Shown piece by piece: positions 24,421 through 34,281 of a stretch of DNA of 47,469 nt (position 1 is its first letter; every line of letters starts with the position of its first letter). Source of the DNA: an uncultured Bacilli bacterium (GTDB taxonomy: Bacteria > Bacillota_I > Bacilli_A > RF39 > UBA660); assembly GCA_944332535.1 (NCBI GenBank), contig CALVKE010000038.1, positions 1-47,469 on the forward strand. Reading direction: 5' to 3'. Position numbers and translations under genes: made by a program. A model generated the notes under the pieces. It made no database searches, was not told the DNA's origin, and worked only from the letters and a program-made list of their open reading frames with translations.

Positions 24421-25398
24421 TTACCTTTTGAATCCTCTTTTTATCTTTCTAAGAGGTTCTGTAATTTTCCAACTTGTACTATTTAATATTTTTTCGATTT
24501 CCCTCTGTTTCATTTGTAATTGGTCCATTAATTCTTTTTCTCTTTCACGCAAGACATTTATTTCCTGTCCCTGAATTTCTTTTTCTTCTAATTGCTTTTC
24601 TATTTTTGCATAGTAATTAGGTGTGGTGCGAGAGGCTTTTTTTGCCACTTTTCCAACTTTTAACTCGTAGATATATTGTAAAACACAAAGTTCTCCGTCT
24701 TGATCTAATATTTTGTAAAGATTCGGATAGGAAGTAGCATAAGAGGGAACGACAATAGTCTTTCCTATAATAGTGGGTTGAAACGTTAAGTAATAAAGTG
24801 CATTCATTGCTTCGACCATCTCCAAGAAAGAATTTTTTGTAAAAAAGCGAAGATGGGTATTATCTAGCAATCCCGTTACATTATAGTTAAATGTTCTATC
24901 GATTAAATTTTTACTGATATCCATGTGAGCAATATTAGGAAGGCTAATTAAAATGCTTCCTTGTGCAGTTAGTTTTTTAGAAAATTCATAAAGTACTTTC
25001 CCTGGATCCGGTAAATGCTCTAGAATATCTGCAAATATAATATAATCATATTTTTTCTTATTGCGAAAAAAAGAAAGGTATCTTGGATCTTGTTCATCCG
25101 TTACTGAAAAGTCAAACAGGTTCTGGTAACATTCTTTCTTTTTTGCGATTTCTAATGCTTCAGGATCTATTTCAATTCCATCCACCATACACTCTTTTTC
25201 TCTTTTTAAAATTTCTCCAATATACCCTACGGCACATCCGACATCTAAACAAGTGGATCCCTTAGTGATGTGACTTGCAATAATGGCATGACTATCATTG
25301 GAATCATCTAAACGAATCGTAATTTGTTCTTCATAATATCGATTCTCCTTTTTGGGGCTCACCAAAAGATTTTTTTTAGCATTTCCTAAATGAAACAT
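24421..25398 (-). CDS. Class I SAM-dependent methyltransferase with C-terminal coiled coil
   Basis: A 325-residue protein. Motif I is LDVGCAVGYIGE (51-62), then GIEIDPEALEIAK (about 74-86) and the ADILEHLPDPGKVL block. The last 70 residues form a charged coiled coil (about 262-305, EKQLEEKEIQGQEINVL and so on) ending NSTSWKITEPLRKIKR, a tail seen on many surface-glycan enzymes. In O-antigen systems the methyltransferase WbdD caps the chain, and its coiled coil sets chain length. A capping role here, before ABC export, is a reasonable guess but not shown. The gene lies between rmlA and the ABC set. AGGAG precedes the ATG. Confidence 0.83.
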   Translation of the reverse strand: MFHLGNAKKNLLVSPKKENRYYEEQITIRLDDSNDSHAIIASHITKGSTCLDVGCAVGYIGEILKREKECMVDGIEIDPEALEIAKKKECYQNLFDFSVTDEQDPRYLSFFRNKKKYDYIIFADILEHLPDPGKVLYEFSKKLTAQGSILISLPNIAHMDISKNLIDRTFNYNVTGLLDNTHLRFFTKNSFLEMVEAMNALYYLTFQPTIIGKTIVVPSYATSYPNLYKILDQDGELCVLQYIYELKVGKVAKKASRTTPNYYAKIEKQLEEKEIQGQEINVLREREKELMDQLQMKQREIEKILNSTSWKITEPLRKIKRGFKR

Positions 25399-25420
25399 GT
25401 TTTCTCCTGTCCTTTCTTTT

Positions 25421-26323
25421 CTACTGCCCTTCCTTTTTTCTTTTTACTAATTGTTTTTGCACAATCTTTTCCAAATATTGTCCGTAAGAATTTTTTTGCA
25501 TTAATTCTGCACTTTGCTTCAAATTCTCTAGATCGAGCCAACCTTGATCATATCCGATTTGTTCTAGGCAAGCGATCACTCTTCCACGGTTCTTTTGTGC
25601 ACTATAAATAAAGTTTTCTGCTTCTAATTTGCTTTCAAACGTTCCTGCATCAAACCAAGAAAATCCACCACCAAGCAATTCTGCCTTTAGATTCCCTTCT
25701 TTTAAATACATGGCATTGAGAGTAGTAATTTCCACTTCTCCTCTTTTTGATGGCTTTACTAAGTGTGCTTTTTGACTTACTCCAGATGGATAAAAGTATA
25801 ACCCTGTGATAGCAAAATTACTTTTTGGATACTGTGGTTTTTCTTCTACACTAATAATATTTTTATCTTCATCCAGCTCCATGATTCCAAAGCGTTCCGG
25901 ATCTCTTACTTCATATCCGAAATTGGTAGCTTTTCCTTCTTGGGCATTTCGGCAAGCATTTGCTAACATTTCCACAAAGCCATTTCCATAGAAAATGTTA
26001 TCTCCTAACACCATCGCACAAGGATCCTCTCCAATAAATTCTTCTCCGATTGTAAAAGCTTGGGCAAGTCCCTTTGGTTCTTCTTGCACTGCATAACAAA
26101 GGCGAACTCCAAAGTTTTCTCCATTTCCTAATTGCCTTTTAAATAATTCTTGATCCTGTGGTGTCGTAATAATTAAAATATCCTGAATCCCTGCCAACAT
26201 CAAAGTAGATAGTGGATAATAAATCATTGGTTTATCATAAATCGATTGTAACTGTTTACTGACTGCTCTAGTAAGTGGGTATAATCTTGTCCCACTTCCA
26301 CCTGCAAGTATAATTCCTTTCAT
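25421..26323 (-). CDS. rmlA: Glucose-1-phosphate thymidylyltransferase
   Basis: A 300-residue enzyme of the first step of dTDP-L-rhamnose synthesis: glucose-1-phosphate plus dTTP to dTDP-glucose. MKGIILAGGSGTRLYPLT (1-18) is the nucleotide-binding loop, followed by KQLQSIYDKPMIYYPLS, LGDNIFYG, VEEKPQYPKSNFAITGLYFY and GGGFSWFDAGTFES, all family hallmarks. I use the ATG at 26323, 4 bases after GGGAGG; the longer frame to 26335 would start inside that ribosome site. Length matches RmlA. The other pathway genes (rmlB, C, D) are absent from this window, so rhamnose as the final sugar rests on genes elsewhere. Confidence 0.95.
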   Translation of the reverse strand: MKGIILAGGSGTRLYPLTRAVSKQLQSIYDKPMIYYPLSTLMLAGIQDILIITTPQDQELFKRQLGNGENFGVRLCYAVQEEPKGLAQAFTIGEEFIGEDPCAMVLGDNIFYGNGFVEMLANACRNAQEGKATNFGYEVRDPERFGIMELDEDKNIISVEEKPQYPKSNFAITGLYFYPSGVSQKAHLVKPSKRGEVEITTLNAMYLKEGNLKAELLGGGFSWFDAGTFESKLEAENFIYSAQKNRGRVIACLEQIGYDQGWLDLENLKQSAELMQKNSYGQYLEKIVQKQLVKRKKEGQ

Positions 26324-26361
26324 AAAACCTCCCATTCTGCAATGCTACCATTGCTATAATC

Positions 26362-26390
26362 ATTATAACAAACTTTTCTTTTGCTGTATA
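26362..26390 (-). promoter_or_regulatory. Promoter of the rmlA unit, extended -10
   Basis: TATACA (26390-26385), 17 bases, then TATAAT with an upstream TG (TGTTATAAT) on the minus strand. A small hairpin (GCAATG, 4-base loop, CATTGC) lies between the promoter and the ribosome site and could be a regulatory element. Confidence 0.6.
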
Positions 26391-26440
26391 GAAAATCTCA
26401 TGTTTTCTTGGCTTTCTTTGCTTTTTTATCAAATTTCAAA

Positions 26441-26472
26441 AGAAAAACACGCAATCTTTAAGCCATACGTGT
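26441..26472 (-). terminator. Probable intrinsic terminator after the GT2 gene
   Basis: On the minus strand ACACG and CGTGT form a short stem with a 16-base loop, followed by TTTTCTTTT. It begins about 18 bases past the stop at 26491. The stem is short, so the call is moderate. Confidence 0.5.
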
Positions 26473-26490
26473 CTTATTTCTGTTCCTTAT

Positions 26491-27315
26491 TTATAATTGT
26501 GTTAGTTTTCCCGTGAACTTCAAGAAAAATAATTCTGCCTTACTCGCCCCATTATACGTTTTTTCAAAATAGTATTGACTCTCCTTTAGTATTTTTAATT
26601 TTCGCCGTCTTTGAATATTTTTATCAATCGTTACGGAATGATTATGAATTACGACCACTTCATTGTTGATCTTTGTTTTAAGTTGAATTTTTTCCAACTT
26701 TTTTGCCAAAATATTCTCTTCGTAATAGAGAAAAACGTTTTCATCAAAGAAATCTATCTCTTCTAATACCGTTGACTTAATCAAGAAGAAACAGCCACTT
26801 ACTACCTCAACTGTCGCCTCTTTTTCTTGATAGTGTTCTTCTTTATAATAACGATACTTTTTCTCAAAATAACGATATAACTTTGGTATGTTAAATAAAA
26901 TTTCTTGTTTTGGAGTTGGAAGTCGCCATCCCCTATTTAAGTTATTTTTTTCCACGATGACAGGAGAGGCTACGCCAACATCTTTGGGAAATAATGTCTT
27001 TAACAATTCTTTGATATGTTTTTCTTCTGAGATAATAATATCAGCATTTGAAACAATGATATTACATTTTCCAAATTGTTCGATCAAGTATTTGGCTCCT
27101 ATATTGATAGCGGAACCATAGCCCTTGTTCTCCTCAGCAAAAATAATTTTGACCTTTTTATGTTTTATCGTTTTTAGTTTTTCTTGCTCTTCTTCGGAAG
27201 AGTGATTATCTACAATAACGATTTTTTCAATTACCTTATAGTTTTTCACATTGTTAATTAGTGCAATAGTGGAGTCGTAATCATTGTAGTTTACGATAAT
27301 CATTCCTGTTTTCAT
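26491..27315 (-). CDS. Glycosyltransferase family 2, rhamnosyltransferase-like
   Basis: A 274-residue GT-A enzyme: TGMIIVNYNDYDSTI (about 3-17), IVIVDNHSSEEEQE, ENKGYGSAINIGAKYL (about 61-76), IIVSNADIII (the DXD equivalent) and VVSGCFFLIKSTVLEEIDFFDENVFLYYEE. This pattern is typical of the WbbL/RfbF-like group that transfers rhamnose or similar 6-deoxyhexoses to lipid-linked acceptors. The start overlaps the preceding polymerase-like gene by 35 bases and follows AAAGGAGG. A terminator-like hairpin follows. Rhamnose is inferred from the group and from rmlA next door. Confidence 0.82.
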   Translation of the reverse strand: MKTGMIIVNYNDYDSTIALINNVKNYKVIEKIVIVDNHSSEEEQEKLKTIKHKKVKIIFAEENKGYGSAINIGAKYLIEQFGKCNIIVSNADIIISEEKHIKELLKTLFPKDVGVASPVIVEKNNLNRGWRLPTPKQEILFNIPKLYRYFEKKYRYYKEEHYQEKEATVEVVSGCFFLIKSTVLEEIDFFDENVFLYYEENILAKKLEKIQLKTKINNEVVVIHNHSVTIDKNIQRRRKLKILKESQYYFEKTYNGASKAELFFLKFTGKLTQL

Positions 27316-28558
27316 AGCAGTCCTCCTTTATCCAATTTAAACCTATGATCACCACGTAAAAACTTACTGCTGGAGATGTTAATACATGTCCTGCTAAGCA
27401 AGAAATCAGAAAGAAAATACCAAGAGATAGTATTTGTCTTTTTCGAAAAAGAAGTGGTTGTTTTTCTTTTTTCGTATCTATTATCACAAAAATTCCAGGC
27501 AAGATAATTAGAATCGTTCCAATCCATCCACTGCGATAGAAAATATCAAAAATATCCATTTCAATCGTTTTCAAGTTTACTTGATCGGTTCCATATTTTT
27601 CAATAAAACCAATTCCTAAAAGTTGAGAAGCAGGATCACTTTCCACAAAATTTTGATGTGTTGTCTTCAAAAAAGAAAGACGACTAGAAAAAATAAAATG
27701 ATCGATCCACTCTGGTTTTTGAAAAACTTCGCCAATGTTTTCAATTCCTAAGAAGTCTAAATGCGTCTCAATATTTTTCCAGAAGGAAGTTGTTGGTAGA
27801 TAAAAATAACAAGCTAGTCCTCCCCCTAAGAGAAGAGGAATACATCCTAACAAGATTTTTTTCTTATTTTTGCTTTTTCGAATCTGCCCAAGAAGAAATA
27901 GAAAGGTTACTAAAAGAAGTGTAAAAATAGTGATTTTGCTTCCAAGTGCGAAAAAGACAAGGACGATGACAAGAAATCCTAAGAGAAAAACGCTTCTTTT
28001 TTGTTCTGCAAAAAAGAAATAAGGAAGAAGGCCAGATAATATGGCGCCAATTTCATTGCTCGAATAAAACCATCCAATACTTCCTACTTTTCCTTCAAAA
28101 TAACCGGAAAAATCAGTATGCGTTATCATCGGAACAAAAAGTAAGACGAGATAAATTCCGTAAGTGAAGCGTAATATCTTCTCTGGGATTCGTAGGATTG
28201 TCCTTTTTCTTAAGAAATATAAATTAAGAAGTAAGACAGGAAAATAAAGAAGTCGAGCCATGTTTTTCAGCTCGTAAAATAATACACTGCCGTCTTTTGT
28301 TAACCAGGTATTACCGGTATAGAGAATAAGATAAACAAGAAGCAAAACAAGATACGTTTTTTCAAATTTGCTTGGTTTTTCGAGCCAGAAATTGAATAGC
28401 AAAAGGAGGGCCAAAAAGCCAAAACGAAAAAAGATTCCGAATGTTAAATCAACTTCCCAGAGTTGCATTGATAAAGCAGTAAGACAATCGATAATCGGTT
28501 GTAATACTAGAAAAACCATTAAAATGTGGACTCTTCTTTTTAGGAGCCAATCTTTCAT
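27281..28558 (-). CDS. O-antigen ligase/polymerase-like membrane protein
   Basis: A 425-residue polytopic protein with about 10-12 helices and one long outer loop (about 255-355, from FYLPTTSFWKNIETHLDFLG to the GIGF block), the layout of Wzy polymerases and WaaL ligases. Blocks such as SSNEIGAILSGLLPYFFFA and ALGSKITIFTLLLV fit the O-antigen ligase family. The start is the ATG at 28558, preceded by AAAGAGTGAT. An in-frame extension to 28639 would run backwards through the upstream terminator and is rejected. It begins a new unit after that terminator. Whether it polymerises, ligates, or acts on an unrelated glycan is open, as a separate Wzy is present at 34282. Confidence 0.8.
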   Translation of the reverse strand: MKDWLLKRRVHILMVFLVLQPIIDCLTALSMQLWEVDLTFGIFFRFGFLALLLLFNFWLEKPSKFEKTYLVLLLVYLILYTGNTWLTKDGSVLFYELKNMARLLYFPVLLLNLYFLRKRTILRIPEKILRFTYGIYLVLLFVPMITHTDFSGYFEGKVGSIGWFYSSNEIGAILSGLLPYFFFAEQKRSVFLLGFLVIVLVFFALGSKITIFTLLLVTFLFLLGQIRKSKNKKKILLGCIPLLLGGGLACYFYLPTTSFWKNIETHLDFLGIENIGEVFQKPEWIDHFIFSSRLSFLKTTHQNFVESDPASQLLGIGFIEKYGTDQVNLKTIEMDIFDIFYRSGWIGTILIILPGIFVIIDTKKEKQPLLFRKRQILSLGIFFLISCLAGHVLTSPAVSFYVVIIGLNWIKEDCYENRNDYRKLQ

Positions 28559-28598
28559 ACTATCACTCTTTCTATGGTTTATTTTATCATAATCACAC

Positions 28599-28626
28599 AA
28601 AAAAACCAATAGATTCTCATCTATTG
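28599..28626 (-). terminator. Intrinsic terminator ending the capsule operon
   Basis: On the minus strand CAATAGAT, GAGA loop, ATCTATTG, then GGTTTTTTTG. The stem is perfect (8 bp). It lies 12 bases past the stop of the ABC-permease remnant and was probably that gene's original terminator. Confidence 0.85.
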
Positions 28627-28638
28627 ATTTCAGAAACA

Positions 28639-28827
28639 CTAATGTTTCAAAAACATTTTCTCCAGTTTATTTACTAAGAAATACATTAAGTAGGAAATGA
28701 TGGCTAGTATGACAACAGAGGTAATTACGAGATTGATATTAAATACTTGAGAACCATACATGATAAGATATCCTAACCCTTCTTTTGAAACAAGTAACTC
28801 TCCCATAATAACTCCAGTAAAAGACAT
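28639..28827 (-). pseudogene. Truncated C-terminal remnant of an SsuC/TauC-type ABC permease
   Basis: A 62-residue frame, MSFTGVIMGELLVSKEGLGYLIM and so on, matching only the C-terminal end of nitrate/sulfonate/taurine-type ABC permeases, normally about 250 residues. The G-V-I-x-GE-x-LVS-x-x-GLGYLI block and two helices are well kept. The similarity seems to run a few codons upstream of the ATG (FLKSSLH in the same frame), into the end of the LCP gene. This looks like a recombination junction where the capsule operon was joined to an older transporter locus, leaving its last 200 bases and terminator. A functional small protein is unlikely. Confidence 0.75.
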
Positions 28828-28841
28828 ATGGAGAGAACTTT

Positions 28842-30350
28842 TTAAGAACTTGTTTTGGCCATTAGTGCATCAATTGCATTTCTTGCCTTTGTTAGACTTT
28901 CTTGATCTTGGGTCATAACATATGGTTTAGAGTTTGGTGCTGTGTGTGTTGGCAGATAAGCATCTCCTCCATTTACCCACTGGGTAGTAATCGTCCATGG
29001 TGACATATCATCAATTTGCATTCTAGCATAATTGGTAATCACATTGGATGGCAAGTTCGTAATATATAATCCCGTTAAAGCATCTAGTAACTCGTCGTAT
29101 TTTTGTAGTAGTGTAATATCAGAAGTAACTTTTGTTACAATAGCTTTTAATACGGCTTGTTGATTTTGAACTCGCATCCGGTCTCCTATTTTAAAAGCAT
29201 ATCTTTCTCTTGCAAAAGCTAAGGCTTCTGAACCATTGAAAGAATTATATCCTTTTTGTACCTTTACTCGATTTCCTTCGGAATCTACATGGTAGGTCGT
29301 AAAAGTATATTCACTATAGACATCTACTCCACCGATTAGATCGATGATCTCAATTAGGGAATCAAAATTAATTTTAACATAATAGTTAATATCAATATGC
29401 ATTAAATCTTCTACCGTTGCAACAGAAGTTTCAATTCCGTATAATCCGGCATGCGTCAATTTGTCTTTTAATCCTGTTTGACCATGTACTTGAACATAAT
29501 AATCACGAGGAATTGAGGTTAATAAAATTTCTTTCGTATTTGGATTAATCGTTGCAATCATGTTAACATCACTTCGTGATACATCTGTTAAAGTATGATT
29601 TCTAGTATCCATTCCAGAGATGAAAATATTGATTGGTTCCGTTTCGATATCATAGACTTCTTTCGAAATATCCGTCTGCGCTTCTTCTAAATCGAATGTA
29701 AAGATCACTCTTACTAAATCATCAAAACTATTGTCTTGAAAGTCTTGAAAATCTTCATCTAAATATTCATCGTAGATCAAATCCATTCGCCCCTTATCCA
29801 TTACCATAGAAGAGACTTCATTTTCTAAAAAGGCATCCACTAATTCATACAAATCGTCATACCCAGTAAAAGTTGCATTTACTTGTTTTGTTAGTTTTTC
29901 TTGTACTTGTTCATTTTTCGGATCGGCATTAAAATAAGCAATGGTTTGATTTTCTAAATCTTTAATATTTTCGTATTCACTATTTTTCAAGACATAAATA
30001 GAATAAGCCCCTACTTTGACAGTTTCGTTATCGAACCCTTCTTTTAAAAACTCTAAAATACGGTCTGTAAACAAAATGCAAAATAGCATAATAGCAAATA
30101 AAACGACAGATAATAAATACCCCGGTATCTTAAAATATAATTTTTTGCGAGTCATCAATACTCCAAATAAAATAATAATAAGAGTAAAAAGTATAATTGC
30201 TAGTAGAAAATAACGGGCGGGCAATACTTGGAGATGATAAATTTTCCACCATAACACGCCAGAAGTTGCAAATAATATAAGTAATGCGATAATACCAACT
30301 AATAAAGCTAGACGAACTTTTTTATGGTCCTTCTTTTTTTCTTTCTCCAT
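28842..30350 (-). CDS. LytR-CpsA-Psr family ligase (CpsA-like)
   Basis: A 502-residue membrane protein. Three N-terminal helices (about 12-32, 45-62 and 75-95) precede a region of about 120 residues (DNETVKVGAYSIYVL onward) seen in CpsA-like members. The LCP catalytic domain follows (about 235-400) with FISGMDTRNHTLTDVSRSDVNMI, SIPRDYYV, HAGLYG and FARERYAF, the Arg/Asp set that binds the polyprenyl pyrophosphate. LCP proteins transfer finished glycans from undecaprenyl carriers to peptidoglycan or to protein. It is the last intact gene of the capsule operon, as is usual. GAGGAG precedes the start. Confidence 0.93.
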   Translation of the reverse strand: MEKEKKKDHKKVRLALLVGIIALLILFATSGVLWWKIYHLQVLPARYFLLAIILFTLIIILFGVLMTRKKLYFKIPGYLLSVVLFAIMLFCILFTDRILEFLKEGFDNETVKVGAYSIYVLKNSEYENIKDLENQTIAYFNADPKNEQVQEKLTKQVNATFTGYDDLYELVDAFLENEVSSMVMDKGRMDLIYDEYLDEDFQDFQDNSFDDLVRVIFTFDLEEAQTDISKEVYDIETEPINIFISGMDTRNHTLTDVSRSDVNMIATINPNTKEILLTSIPRDYYVQVHGQTGLKDKLTHAGLYGIETSVATVEDLMHIDINYYVKINFDSLIEIIDLIGGVDVYSEYTFTTYHVDSEGNRVKVQKGYNSFNGSEALAFARERYAFKIGDRMRVQNQQAVLKAIVTKVTSDITLLQKYDELLDALTGLYITNLPSNVITNYARMQIDDMSPWTITTQWVNGGDAYLPTHTAPNSKPYVMTQDQESLTKARNAIDALMAKTSS

Positions 30351-30366
30351 TTTTTCTCCTCTTTTC

Positions 30367-31533
30367 TTAATCTCTTACGAACAAATCACGAGTATAAACT
30401 TTTTCAGAAACATTTCGAACAAAATGATCAATACGGTTCGCTATGATTATCTCGCTTTTTTCTTGAAAGTCTTCTAAATCCTTTATTACCGGACAATCAG
30501 CAAAACTATTTTCTTTTAAAGTTGGTTCATAAATAATAACTGAGATATTTTTTTGTTTTAACAATTCAATAATACTTTGAATCGCACTCATTCTAAAATT
30601 ATCAGAATCTGCTTTCATAGTTAATCGATATATTCCAACTGTTTTAGGATTTCTTTTGGCAATTTGATCGGCAATGTGATGTTTTCTTGTATCATTGGAT
30701 TTTACAATTGCTTCAATAATATTTTCTGGAACATTCTCATAGTTTGCCAATAATTGTTTGGTATCTTTTGGAAGACAATATCCTCCATAACCAAAAGATG
30801 GATTATTATAGTAATCTCCGATTCTTGGATCTAAACATACTCCGTCAATAATATCTTTCGTATTTAGCCCCTTTAATTCTGCATATGTATCTAATTCATT
30901 AAAATATGCAACACGAAGCGCTAAATAAGTATTGGCAAATAATTTTACTGCTTCTGCCTCAGTAGAGTCCATAAATTTCACGGCTACATCCGGTTTCAAG
31001 CAGGAATCTTTTAGTAAGTTAGCAAATTCTTTTGCTTTCTCGCTTCTTTCTCCAACAATAATGCGAGAAGGATATAGGTTGTCATATAAAGCTTTTCCTT
31101 CTCTTAAAAATTCTGGTGAAAATATAATATTATCAATATGATACTTTTCTTTCATTGCTTTAATAAAACCAACTGGAACAGTACTTTTGACAACCATTGT
31201 TGTATCAATTCCCATACTAATTACCTTTTGAATGATATCTTCTACAGAAGATGTATCAAAGTAATTCTTTTGATCATCATAATTAGTTGGTGTACTAATA
31301 ATAATAAATTTAGCTCCTTCAAAAGCTTCTTTATAATCTAAAGTAGCTTTTAGATTCAAATCTTTTGTTTGAAGAAATTCTTCAATTTTTTCATCTTGAA
31401 TCGGGCTAATTCTATTATTAATCTTTTCTACTTTTTCTGCAATTACGTCCAAAGCCATTACTTCGTTTTTTTGACTTAGTAATACTGCTAAGGATAATCC
31501 TACATAACCAGTACCTGCTACTGCAATTTTCAC
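30367..31533 (-). CDS. ugd: UDP-glucose 6-dehydrogenase
   Basis: A 388-residue enzyme oxidising UDP-glucose to UDP-glucuronate with two NAD. The Rossmann loop is [13 protein letters not shown] (4-16). [26 protein letters not shown] and the catalytic cysteine in [14 protein letters not shown] (near residue 253) follow. Length is that of HasB/Ugd proteins. It starts at a GTG (31533) 7 bases after GGAAGGTG and overlaps the Wzx stop as GTGA. UDP-glucuronate or a product of it (galacturonate, xylose) is therefore a likely capsule sugar and would make the polymer acidic. Confidence 0.94.
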   Translation of the reverse strand: MKIAVAGTGYVGLSLAVLLSQKNEVMALDVIAEKVEKINNRISPIQDEKIEEFLQTKDLNLKATLDYKEAFEGAKFIIISTPTNYDDQKNYFDTSSVEDIIQKVISMGIDTTMVVKSTVPVGFIKAMKEKYHIDNIIFSPEFLREGKALYDNLYPSRIIVGERSEKAKEFANLLKDSCLKPDVAVKFMDSTEAEAVKLFANTYLALRVAYFNELDTYAELKGLNTKDIIDGVCLDPRIGDYYNNPSFGYGGYCLPKDTKQLLANYENVPENIIEAIVKSNDTRKHHIADQIAKRNPKTVGIYRLTMKADSDNFRMSAIQSIIELLKQKNISVIIYEPTLKENSFADCPVIKDLEDFQEKSEIIIANRIDHFVRNVSEKVYTRDLFVRD

Positions 31534-33080
31534 GATTTCACCTTCCTTTTTTTCAATTTATTCCAAATTTTTCTTAAAATCTGTTTTTTATAAAACTCGA
31601 AATCTGCTGTACGATAATAAATTATAAAATATAGGATATTAGAAATGATTACAATAATTATTCCATAAATAAGAAACTCTAAAATTGGATTTGTAATTGT
31701 GATGAAAGAAAGAGCGACATAGTTAACACCAAACACTAAAAGAGCAACTATTGCATGTTTAAAATACAACCACGCATATTCTTTCTTAGTTCCGTGTAAT
31801 AATTTTTCATATACATATTTTGGATAGTTAAAAATATAAACTACCATTGTACTAATAATCGTTCCCATCAAAACACCTGCAAGTCCAAAGTAATGCGTTA
31901 AAATTAAAGAAGCGACTAAATTTACGATAGACTCAATAACTGGGATGTAACGGTCTTCATAAAACACTCCTCCTGCCTCTTTAAAAGCAGACGGAGTTTT
32001 TCTCATTCCACGTATATATACGTGCAACGTCATAACAACTAATACTAGTTGTGGTAATAAATTATCTGCTCCAATCCAGACTTTAATAAATGGAGTAATT
32101 AAAAAATAAAATAAAGTAGCAGAAAGGCCAAAAATCCAAGAATTAAATAAAAGCATTGATTTATAAACACTTCGTGATTTTTCATAATTTTTTTCAACTA
32201 GTAAATTTCCGACAGACGAAGTAAGAGAGTTAAAAATATTAGAAAAAATAGTGTTGATATAATTTGATATCATATAGTAATTGTAATACAAACCAACATA
32301 AACAATTCCTAGGCCCTTTGTCATAGAAATAATAATGCTATCTGTTCCTGTTACTACAAATCCACCAATTTTATGAAATAGAAGTCCGCTTACTTTTTGA
32401 TGAATATCCTTCTTTATTTTTCTTGGTAATTCCTTTGCATGAGATAAATCTGCTAAATAACTATAATGTTTATTTACATAAAGGTGAATAGCAACGTTTT
32501 CTAAAATAGTGAATATAATCTTTAATATTAGATATAATATAAAATTTTGAGTCAGTAATAAAACAATTATTTGAAATAAATTGGTAAGGAAGAGAAAAAT
32601 TACGCTAATTATATTAATTATATAATTTTTTTGATCCGCATACAAAATACTTCTCTTATATGTAAGAAGATAAGAAACTACAGATTGTAATAAAAATAAT
32701 AAAAATAAGACATATAAATTTTCTTTAATGGTCGTGGGACCAACGATCATTGAAACGAATGGAAGTACGAGTAATCCCAGTATCAGTACAATTCCTGCTA
32801 CGCTTTGATAAACTACTTTATAATATTTTAATAATGATTGAATAGATTCTTGATCATTATCTTTTAAAGGTTTATAAAAATTATATACAATTGCCGATCC
32901 AAAACCTAACTCTGCAATCGACAACATACTTAAAATATTAGTGAAAAGGCTTTTAATCCCGTTATATTCATTTCCCAAGGTCCTAATAAATACTGCTTGT
33001 GCTATCACAGCAATGATGATTGAGATGAAACTATATACGAGTGATAAAATCCCATTTCGTATAGAATTTTTTGTCCTCAT
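31530..33080 (-). CDS. wzx: Wzx-type oligosaccharide flippase
   Basis: A 516-residue polytopic protein of the polysaccharide-synthesis (Wzx/PST) family with about 14 helices. The N terminus [21 protein letters not shown] followed by [34 protein letters not shown] is characteristic. It should flip the lipid-linked repeat unit outward for the Wzy polymerase encoded two genes upstream. The start follows GAGGGTAAGATAA, where the TAA is the stop of the GT4 gene. It is separate from the shorter flippase fused to GT11 elsewhere in the window. The gene looks more AT-rich than the wzz-wzb part of the operon. Confidence 0.92.
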   Translation of the reverse strand: MRTKNSIRNGILSLVYSFISIIIAVIAQAVFIRTLGNEYNGIKSLFTNILSMLSIAELGFGSAIVYNFYKPLKDNDQESIQSLLKYYKVVYQSVAGIVLILGLLVLPFVSMIVGPTTIKENLYVLFLLFLLQSVVSYLLTYKRSILYADQKNYIINIISVIFLFLTNLFQIIVLLLTQNFILYLILKIIFTILENVAIHLYVNKHYSYLADLSHAKELPRKIKKDIHQKVSGLLFHKIGGFVVTGTDSIIISMTKGLGIVYVGLYYNYYMISNYINTIFSNIFNSLTSSVGNLLVEKNYEKSRSVYKSMLLFNSWIFGLSATLFYFLITPFIKVWIGADNLLPQLVLVVMTLHVYIRGMRKTPSAFKEAGGVFYEDRYIPVIESIVNLVASLILTHYFGLAGVLMGTIISTMVVYIFNYPKYVYEKLLHGTKKEYAWLYFKHAIVALLVFGVNYVALSFITITNPILEFLIYGIIIVIISNILYFIIYYRTADFEFYKKQILRKIWNKLKKRKVKS

Positions 33081-34268
33081 TTATCTTACCCTCGATTCTA
33101 ATACTTTTATCCATTGCTCGCCAATTTTTTCCACAGAAAATTTTTCGGCCTGTTCTATGGCCTGCTTTGACATTTCAGAAATTTTAACCGGATCATTTGC
33201 TAATGACAGCATAGCATCTGCATAATCTTGCAAATGATTTTGTTCGATTATATATCCACAATTTTTCTCTTCAAAAATTTCACGAACAGATGGTAAATCA
33301 AAACTAATAACTGGCAATCCATATTCCATTGCCTCCGTTACTACCATTCCCCAGCCTTCCCATAATGAACTCATCAAATAAATAGTGGCATCTAAATATT
33401 GAGACTCCATATCAGAAGTTTTTCCGGGTAAAAAAACACGATTTTCTAATCCTAACTCCTTTACCAATTCCTCACATTTTCTTTTTTCAGGTCCGTCTCC
33501 ATAAATATACAAGTTCCAATCTTTGTTCTTTTTAGAAAAAATGTAGAATGCTCTTATTAACTTATCAAACGATTTTACAAAACTAAATCTTCCTGCTGCC
33601 AAAAACTTTTTAGAAGTTAATTTACTGTGTTTATCTGTTTTGAAGGCATTCGGATTTGCAATGTTTATAACATCATAATTAAAATGTTTTTTAATTTTTT
33701 CTTTATCATCTTTAGTTTGTACGATATAAACATCTAAATTTTGAAACAGATCATTTAAAATTATTTCTTGATGATAAAATCTTCTACCTGGCATCTCAAA
33801 ATAAGCTTCATAAGTACTGTGTTGCCATCCAATCGTTTTTGTATGACTTATTTTTGGCTTTAATATTGACAATATTGTAGAATAAGTACTAGCAATTCCG
33901 ATTATAGCATCAAATTTTTGTTTTTTTATCACTTCAATTATTTCAGGCATATCCCATCGATTACAATAACTATTTTTAATTATTTTTTTACTTTTTTGAA
34001 ACCAACCATACTTTCTATTGCATTGGCCTAAGATTTTCCAAAATTTTCGAATAAGGCGATGAAAAAAATTATTGTATTTTTCTAAAAATACAACTTTTGC
34101 TTTTTCGTCGAGCTGATACAAAGAATAGTCTATATTTTTATTAGAAGACGTCAGTAAAAATGTTACTTGATAACCTTGTTGAATTAAGTAATTAGCAAGA
34201 ACAGTAACTACTCGTTGTTCTCCTCCTAATGTAAACGGAGTATCCATAAAAAAACATATCTTTTTCAA
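33081..34268 (-). CDS. Glycosyltransferase family 4 (GT-B)
   Basis: A 395-residue enzyme: ICFFMDTPFTLGGEQRVVTVLANYL (N-terminal glycine loop), FLAAGRFSFVKSFDKLIRAF, NLYIYGDGPEKRK and the SLWEGWGMVVTEAMEYGLPVISFD block with the EX7E residues. I prefer a TTG start at 34268 (KKICFF...), 8 bases after AGGGGG. GTG at 34277 and TTG at 34274 are in frame but too close to the ribosome site. No membrane helices. It lies between Wzy and Wzx in the capsule operon and adds one sugar of the repeat unit; which one is unknown. Confidence 0.87.
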   Translation of the reverse strand: MKKICFFMDTPFTLGGEQRVVTVLANYLIQQGYQVTFLLTSSNKNIDYSLYQLDEKAKVVFLEKYNNFFHRLIRKFWKILGQCNRKYGWFQKSKKIIKNSYCNRWDMPEIIEVIKKQKFDAIIGIASTYSTILSILKPKISHTKTIGWQHSTYEAYFEMPGRRFYHQEIILNDLFQNLDVYIVQTKDDKEKIKKHFNYDVINIANPNAFKTDKHSKLTSKKFLAAGRFSFVKSFDKLIRAFYIFSKKNKDWNLYIYGDGPEKRKCEELVKELGLENRVFLPGKTSDMESQYLDATIYLMSSLWEGWGMVVTEAMEYGLPVISFDLPSVREIFEEKNCGYIIEQNHLQDYADAMLSLANDPVKISEMSKQAIEQAEKFSVEKIGEQWIKVLESRVR

Positions 34269-34281
34269 AAACAACACCCCC

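Noticed and set aside
28559-28639. N-terminal extension of the polymerase/ligase-like protein
   Set aside because: It covers the terminator at 28599-28626. The ATG at 28558 leads straight into the first membrane helix.
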